Made by a program: the position numbers and the translations under genes. Below the pieces are notes generated by a model. It was not told the origin of the DNA. It saw only the letters and a list, made by a program, of their open reading frames with translations, and did no database searches. 64,000 nt of DNA. It comes from Pegoplata infirma (Eukaryota > Arthropoda > Insecta > Diptera > Anthomyiidae). Positions 57,622-64,000 of this stretch are shown here, in pieces (position 1 is the first letter of the stretch; every line of letters starts with the position of its first letter). Location: NCBI GenBank assembly GCA_963921195.1, contig OY992539.1, positions 136,635,453-136,699,452 of the forward strand, read 5' to 3'.

Positions 57622-57943
57622 GTAAGTTTAAAATTTTAAAATAAAGATTAAAACATAAATGGTATGTCATGAAATTCTTACTCTTGCAAAAATGACAAAT
57701 AGCAACATCGCAATGCTACTTTTTGTGAAGGTTGACAAAAATATCGCTACTGATAGAAAGTGTATTTTTTTTTGATGCAATCTAGCAACAGGTAAATGGT
57801 ACTGAAAATTTGGTAATGTTAATGCGATATTTTTTTTTTTTTTGAAAAACATTATGTTGCAATTTTGCACTTTTGCAAGGGTAAAAAAATTCAGAAGTGA
57901 ACAACATTATCTAATAAGTAGTATATATTTTTTTTTATTTTAG

Positions 57944-58127
57944 TTCAACCATATGTTTACGCTTGTTTGTGATATTAGATCCTGCTTGGATTACAAAATT
58001 TATATTTAGGAACTATTCATTTGTTGGCTTTATAGCGTTAAGTCTGAATTTAGTTGATAGTATTTTATTTTTCACATTATTCGTTTTAAGGCGTAATGTT
58101 TTGAAATTATTAAAGATAATAAAATAA
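57944..58127 (+). CDS. Gene 3 exon 6: TM6-TM7 and stop
   Basis: 184 bp, acceptor TTTTAG at 57943, stop TAA at 58125-58127. CLRLFVILDPAWITKF and NLVDSILFFTLFVLRR. Confidence 0.83.
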
Positions 58128-58168
58128 TAGTAGAATAATATAGAAAATTACTATAAAAAATAATATCT

Positions 58169-58174
58169 AATAAA
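58169..58174 (+). promoter_or_regulatory. Candidate polyadenylation signal of gene 3
   Basis: AATAAA 42 bp after the stop codon, the first canonical hexamer downstream. In AT-rich DNA chance matches are frequent. Confidence 0.5.
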
Positions 58175-58424
58175 GGTTAATTTAAATTAGTGCCACCCAA
58201 TTCCCAGTTGTCAGTATTCCTGGGAATACCGGTATTCCCAGTTCTAATCTTGTACCCGATTTCTTTAACTATGCGAGATGGGGTAACTCATCAAGAAAAA
58301 TAAAATAACGTTATAGTCTTCTTATATTTTACAGGGTGATTTAGAAAATCACAAAATCACGAACAAAAAAATACTATATCATACCTTTGCGAAATAATGA
58401 AAGCGACAAAAAAGTTGAAAGAAA

Positions 58425-58680
58425 GTATGAAGTGAGGTTAAGATTGCTAGAAATAGAATTGTAGTGTTGGAAACTGTTAAAATGTATTCTTTAGAAACTA
58501 TAAATATTCACATATATAAAAAACAATTTCCATAAACAAGACTAGCCGACATTTAAAATCCTACTGATGATAACACTAACTGAAGTGTTTAAAACCGGTA
58601 TGGGAATACCAGAAATGTCTATAATTTTTTGAAATTCAATTTTTCTTCTGCATTTTTTCAACTTGAACCCTTATAAAATA
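58425..58680 (-). repeat. Inverted, diverged copy of the 440-bp unit
   Basis: Reverse complement of part of 2571-3010 (shared 'TAAACACTTCAGTTAGTGT', 'ATTGTAGTGTTGGAAACTGT', 'GAAATTCAATTTTTCTTCTGC' type stretches). Lies about 300 bp after gene 3. Confidence 0.8.
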
Positions 58681-58724
58681 TTTTAATTAAATAATTACAC
58701 CATTTTAATCGGTCTTAAAACCGG

Positions 58725-58945
58725 AAATTTTTCTATAAGAAAAATGTCTTAGCATCGGAAGCTTTTCTAAGAAATGTCCCAGAATTTGTCACTTTTTCTA
58801 TAGGGAAAAATGTCTTAGAATATGAGATTTTTTCTATAGGAAAAATGTTCAAGAATCTGAGACTTTTCGATAGGAAAAATATTTTCGAATCTGAAATATT
58901 TTCTGAGGGGAAAATATCTTAGAATCTGAGACTTTTTCAGTAGAA
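58725..58945. repeat. Palindromic satellite, block 2
   Basis: Degenerate units of AATCTGAGACTTTTTCTATAGGAAAAATGTCT as at 56150-56760. Confidence 0.85.
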
Positions 58946-61245
58946 ACAAGTAGAAAAATTAAGTTCGACTTGGTCGAATCTATGAATACCCTCCACAATG
59001 TTATCTGATAGTAATTTTCTAAAAAATTTCGAAAAATTGCATTACAAATTTTTTATTAGAAATATATTATTTTGAGTAAAACTTTTTTTTAATCAATCAA
59101 ATTTTTTTGAGTGTAAAATTTTTTTGACTGTCATCATTTTTTTGAGTGTGACATTTCATTAAAAAAAAAAAATAATGTACACATTTTTTTTTGAGTGTAA
59201 CATTTTTTTTTTTGAGTGTAACATTTTTTTTTAGTGTAAATATTTTTTTTAGTGTACAATTTCTTTGAGTAACAAAATTACTTTGTAAAATATTTTTGTT
59301 GTTTTATACCTATATGTAATACAAAAAAAAAAAAAACTATTTCACATATTTTCCTCTTTTTATTTTACCATCCTTTCTTTAAAAACCAAAAACTAACTAA
59401 GATTGTATCATATAAAACCCACTTCATTTGATTTTTTCCAAAAAATACTTACTATACACTAGAGTGTCCCTTATTTTGGAAATGTTGGAAATCTTGAGAC
59501 GGTACCCGCTCATTTTTTTCCTTTTGACTTAAAAATAACTCAGGAAAAATTTTACGCCCCTAGGACCACGCCTTCCCTACGCGACGGGGCCTTAAAGAGC
59601 GGGGCCTAAAAAATCATTTTTCCATACAAACCAAAAAAATTTTTTTTTGATTTTTAATTTTTTTGTTATTAATTATTATATTACTTGGTTTGCTTATTCA
59701 CGACAAAAAATTTGATTTTGGAGGGATAAGTCTTTCAGCGCTAAAAAATTTTTCGCAAAAAAAAAATTTGGGCGGCCGGGGTCCTACAGTAAAAAATTTT
59801 TAAAAAATATTTTTTTTTAGTTTTGACCAGCAACGGTTTTAGCTGCTATGTTGCTTTAAATGATATATATTCAAAAAAAAAAATTATTCATATCTGTGAC
59901 ATCTTTATCTTTTTCGAAAAAAAAAATTTTGAGCCGTAGGAATCCTGCGGTAAAAAATTTTTAAAAAATATTTTTTTTTAGTTTTGAAAAGCAATGGTTT
60001 TAGTTTTTATGTTGTTTTTAATGATATATATTCCAAAAAAAATATTATTCATATTTGTGACATTTTTATCGTGTATCGAAAAAAATCATCAATGCATTTT
60101 TTACCCTTTTTTAGAACACGATTAAGATGTCACAGATACAAAAAATATTTTTTTATGAATATATATCATTTAAAGCAACATAGCAGCTAAAACCGTTGCT
60201 GGTCAAAACTAAAAAAAAATATTTTTTAAAAATTTTTTACTGTAGGACCCCGGCGGCTCAAAATTTTTTTTTGCGAAAAATTTTTTAGCGCTGAAAGACT
60301 TATCCCACCAAAATCAAATTTTTTGTTGTGAATAAGCAAACCAAGTAATATAATAAATAATAACAAAAAAATTAAAAATCAAAAAAAAAATTTTTTGGTT
60401 TGTATGGAAAAATGATTTTTTAGGCCCCGCTCTTTAAGGGCCCGTCGCGTAGGGAAGGCGTGGTCCTAGGGGCGTAAAATTTTTCCTGAGTTATTTTTAA
60501 GTCAAAAGGAAAAAAATGAGCGGGTACCGTCTCAAGATTTCCAACATTTCCAAAATAAGGGACACTCTACTATACACCGTTACATACAGTTACAAATAAT
60601 ATATAACAATAACAAAACAATAACAAATATTTACTTGTCTAACAACTAAACTTCACCCCACGACAAGAAAACAAACAACAACAAGTTTTAAAAAAAAAAC
60701 TGGTATTTCACCATGCTCTTGTTTAACGAGTTTTCAACAGTTTAAGGTGAAACTAATTTGATATTCAGGGCATGGCTTATAACTTTTGAACCACTGAACC
60801 GATTTTGCTGAAATTCAAAACCAAACAGATTTGGGGAACGAAAAAAATATATGCTAAGCTTCAGCCGCCTCAGAATTGTCTTTCGAAAGTTATAAGGGTT
60901 TTAATCTTGTAAATTAGCAAAATACCCTTGCCGAAATTTACTCTTTTGCTCATAACTTTTGAACCACTTGACCGATTTCGCTGGATTGCAATACCAACCT
61001 GACCCGGTAAATGGAGAACATATATGTCAAACTTCAGGAGTCTCCGTAAAGTCTTTCAAAAGTTAGCGTGTTTTCAACGGACAGACAGACGGACGGACGG
61101 ACGGACGGACATCGCTAGATCGACTTAAAATCGATCAAGGATCATGAATATATATACTTTATGGGGTCCTAGACCAATATTTCGATGTGTTACAAACGGA
61201 ATGACAAACTTATATATACCCTCTATCACTAGAGTGGAGGGTATA
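58946..61245. mobile_element. Dispersed fly repeat interrupted by a hAT foldback
   Basis: Starts 'AAGTTCGACTTGGTCGAA..ATGAATACCCTCCAC' and ends 'ATCACTAGAGTGGAGGGTATAAAA', with (CGGA)n near 61088-61109. Inserted at the boundary of two satellite blocks, and itself hit by the element 59460-60569. No open frame of note. Confidence 0.7.
59460..60569. mobile_element. hAT-type foldback element, about 1.1 kb
   Basis: Ends TAGAGTGTCCCTTATTTTGG and complement, flanked by 8-bp CTATACAC (59452-59459, 60570-60577). The two halves are mirror images around about 60065. Confidence 0.92.
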
Positions 61246-62075
61246 AAAATGTCTCGGAATCTGATACCCTCATGACTCATGTCTAAGAATCTCAGACTTT
61301 TTCTATGGGCAAAATGTCTGTAGGAAAAATGTTTCAGAATCTGAGACTTTCCCTGATGGAAAAATGTCTCAAAATCTAAGACTTTTTCTATAGACAAAAT
61401 GTCTGAGTCTGAGACTTTTTTCCATTGGGAAAATCTTAGAATCTGGGACTTATTCCATAGGAAAAATGTCTCAGAATCCGAATCTGTGGGAAAAATGTCT
61501 TAGAATCTAAGATTTTTTCTATGGGGAAAATATCTCAGAATTTGAGACTTTTTCTATAGAAAAAATGTCTCAGTATATGAGAATTTTTCAATAGAAAAAT
61601 GTCTCAAAATCTGAGAATTTTTCTATAGAAAAAATGTCTCAGAATCTGAAAATTTTTCTTTAGAAAAAATGTCTCAGAATCTGAGAATTTTTCTATAGAA
61701 AAAATTTCTCAGAATCTGAGAATTTTTCTATAGAAAAAATTTATCAGAATCTGAGAATTTTTCTATAGAAAAAATTTCTCAGAACTGAAAATTTTTCTAT
61801 AGAAAGAATCTGAGAATATTTCTATAGAAAAAATGTCTCTGAAAATTTTTCTATAGAAAAAATGTCTCAAAATCTGAGAATTTTTCTATCGAAAAAATCT
61901 CTCTGAATCTGGGAATTTTTCTATAGAAAAAATGTCTCAGAATCTGAGTATATTTCTATAAAAAAAATGTCTCAGAATCTGAGAATTTTTCTATAGAAAA
62001 AATGTCTCTGAATCTGAGAATTTTTCTATAGAAAAAATGTCTCAGAATCTGAGAATTTTTCTATAGAAATAATGT
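61246..62075. repeat. Palindromic satellite, block 3 (most regular)
   Basis: About 24 units of TCTCAGAATCTGAGAATTTTTCTATAGAAAAAATG, becoming very uniform from 61580. Each unit holds two palindromes, CTCAGAATCTGAG and TTTTTCTATAGAAAAA. Confidence 0.95.
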
Positions 62076-62752
62076 AGAGTTGTCAAATAGTCGTCTATTT
62101 CAAAAACCAGTTTTCGAATAGTTCGAAAACCCGCCTTTTAAAAAAAATCTGTTTTTCGGTTTTTTTTAATTATTTATTTAATAAAAAATAAAAGAAAACA
62201 ATAAAAAAGGAAAACAAAACAAGCATGTCCGTCTGTATAAAACACGATTCATTTCAAAATAAAAAGGTAGACCCCTGAAATTAGGCACAAATATGTCGCA
62301 TGGTCATAGGCCGGCTACGTTCGCAAATGGACAAAATCGGACCAGGGGGAAAAAAGTTCCCCATCGAAAAACTAAACCAATCTCAAAAAAACGACACTTT
62401 TTAACATGTTTTTGGTATTTTTGTAAAACAAAAGAACATTTTTATGGTAGAAGAAGTTGAAAGTCTATCACTTGGACACAGGGGATTAAAAAATTTACAC
62501 TCAAAATATTTTGTAGGCAAAAACAAATGAAAAACATATTTAAAACAAGTGATATAGGGGTCATTTTGTAAAAATTGGGTCATTTTGACCCCGAAAGACC
62601 TTCAAGGGTTAAATTATGAAAACCCAAAAATTTTTAATATATCTTCTTATACTAAAACAACTTATGTACCACTTTTTAACAATATATTCAAAAAACAACA
62701 CCATTTATTCAATGTTTTTCATCAAAATATGTCTATTTTGGTGTGTTTGACC
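62076..62752. other. Fragments of dispersed repeats
   Basis: 62220-62500 matches the interior of the 7359-8065 repeat (AAAATCGGACCAGGGGGAAAA). 62515-62610 looks like one end of a piggyBac-type element (GGGTCATTTTGACCC, then AAGGGTTAA). No gene seen. Confidence 0.55.
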
Positions 62753-63814
62753 TAGGGCTGCCAATACCGAATTCGGTAATACCGAATTCGTCGAAATTCG
62801 AGGTCTTTTTTCAAATTCGAAATACCGATTTTTAGTCAATTTCGATTTCAGTACTGCGTACGACTTTTTTTGTGTTTTAATTAAAATTTATATGACGATC
62901 TCCAAAAAAAAAGTTGAAGAAAATAATTTGTATGTTATCAGTTTATTGTGAAATTTCCTTAGTTTCCAAATAAAATATGATTTCGACATACTTTTTATAA
63001 CACAACTCTGATTTTCAAATATAAAAGTTATTGTAGTTCAAAGTGGTGCCGTGATTTGTACGTCAAACTATTATTTTTGTGTGTTCATGAAATTTTGTTT
63101 CTCAATAAAAATCAAAAAAATAATTTAATTAACTAAGGGGAATAAGTACGAATAGGTCATTTTTATAATTTTACAGGGGACAAAGGGGACAAAACGCAGG
63201 AAACGGTTAAAAACCAATATTTTTCAACTGTTTTGCATTAGTTTCAAGATTTAACTCACTTCTACCCATGTACAAAATTTTAACAAAGTAATTGGACTTA
63301 AATTTTTTTAACTGTTTGTAGGTTATTTTAAAAAGTAATCAGTAAAGCTATTTTAAAAGAAAAATCACTTATTTTATAAAGCATTTAATTTTTTTACTAT
63401 TTCTGTAGTTTAAAAAGTATAATTTACTGTCTTAAAAATGAATTTTCTGTTACATTTATTTTCGGCAGTAAAAAATTCCTTCTATAGTTTTACTGTTTTT
63501 TAATACAAAATAAGTGAATATTCAGTAGTTTTTTAATGTTTTGGTTAGTCATTAAATTAACATTTAAAATTGACTGTAATGTGTTTTTATGTTAAATGAA
63601 AAAACAATGGAATGGTTTTTAAATAAAATTTCATTTGTTTTAAGTGAATATTCACTGAAATTTACCTACATATTTTTTTTAGTGTATAAATTTATGAAAT
63701 GAACTAAAAAATACTTATTTTTATGAATACCGAAAATACCGAAAATTCGGTATTGAAAATTTCCCAATATCGAAATACCGATTTTCTAATACCGGTCCGG
63801 TATTGGCAGCCCTA
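62753..63814. mobile_element. hAT-type element, about 1.06 kb
   Basis: Ends TAGGGCTGCCAATACCG / CGGTATTGGCAGCCCTA, flanked by 8-bp GTTTGACC (62745-62752, 63815-63822). The subterminal AATACCGAATTCGG arrays parallel the GGTAACGGT arrays of the 41458 family. Contains a family D MITE at about 63300-63685. No transposase. Confidence 0.92.
63300..63685. mobile_element. MITE family D, second copy
   Basis: Matches 34060-34904 without the nested foldback ('ACTGTTTGTAGGTTATTTTAA', 'GTGAATATTCACTG'), ending TTTTTTTAGTGTA. Left end not clean. Confidence 0.75.
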
Positions 63815-64000
63815 GTTTGACCTTTGACCTCGATGCGCCTCGTGTTAACGTTATCCGATTTGGCTGAAATTTTTAGCATAGCATTTATAGGCCAAATGTA
63901 AAAAAAATTGGGGGTGCACTCCTTGAAATTCGAAGTTTTGCAAAATAGCTGCCACCCTAACCTCACATACATACAGTAAAACTTGTATTTTTTTTTATTA

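Larger units (their letters stand above)
38512..58127 (+). pseudogene. Methuselah-like receptor gene 3 (six exons, first exon disrupted by a MITE)
   Basis: Exons 38512-39078, 49380-49500, 50342-50539, 57137-57400, 57465-57621 and 57944-58127. Exon 1 supplies a signal peptide (MIMLFIFLTVL), a CC pair, single cysteines and four N-glycosylation sequons (NQT, NKS, NFT, NHT). Exon 2 ends the ectodomain; the others encode TM1-TM7 and end FVLRRNVLKLLKIIK. Without the MITE the exons total 1272 bp, a 423-residue receptor, somewhat shorter than Drosophila Mth. Class: secretin-type GPCR, Methuselah-like, plasma membrane, ligand unknown. The MITE puts a stop (TGA 38677-38679) after about 55 codons. The donor after TM2 is the weak GTTGGT instead of GTAAGT in gene 2. 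TM3 has FMQNIIGYDAW where gene 2 has FWLNVIGYDAW. The other exons are fully open, so the lesion may be recent or polymorphic. Confidence 0.75.

Overview
This window is AT-rich eukaryotic DNA. Very short exons with GT..AG introns, many MITEs, Helitrons and hAT elements, LOA and RTE retroelement fragments, and the recurring repeats with GTCCGTCC runs all suggest a fly (Diptera, probably a cyclorrhaphous or calyptrate species). That taxonomic call is inference. There is one 200-base assembly gap (1337-1536). Nearly all host coding sequence belongs to one gene family: three tandem plus-strand copies of a Methuselah-like (secretin-type, class B) seven-transmembrane receptor, broken into short exons by thousands of bases of transposon debris.

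Receptor layout. Gene 1 is represented only by its last two exons (3880-4036, 4106-4289). Gene 2 has five exons (19238-19355, 20955-21152, 24806-25057, 27289-27445, 27515-27698) and lacks a recognisable first (signal peptide) exon. Gene 3 has six exons (38512-39078, 49380-49500, 50342-50539, 57137-57400, 57465-57621, 57944-58127), and its first exon is split by a 217-bp MITE flanked by TA. Intron phases match in every pair of copies where both exons are present, and the last two exons have identical lengths (157 and 184 bp) in all three genes. Without the MITE the six exons of gene 3 sum to 1272 bp, an exact 424 codons. Genes 1 and 2 are close duplicates; gene 3 is more diverged.

Region by region: 1-1336 is a giant inverted repeat whose arms are each made of nine small hairpins with a conserved 17-bp core. 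2571-3603 is an identical 440-bp tandem repeat. 4290-19237 is a transposon thicket (foldback, AACTCTGT MITE, Helitron with a 146-bp internal period, a second Helitron on the minus strand, two hAT MITEs). The introns of gene 2 hold a large foldback with a Harbinger-type insertion. 27700-38500 holds a piggyBac-type TTAA element, a LOA-type retrotransposon interrupted by an RTE fragment, and a four-deep nest of MITEs. The first intron of gene 3 (39079-49379) holds a 21-bp satellite, three copies of a hAT element, a second LOA fragment and a tRNA-derived SINE. The remaining introns and the 3' flank hold more Helitron, hAT and palindromic satellite DNA.

Many insertions can be proven from target duplications, and several also from an uninterrupted copy elsewhere in the window, so the order of events can be read. 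No other host protein-coding gene was found. Most other open frames are short and lie in low-complexity or repeat DNA.
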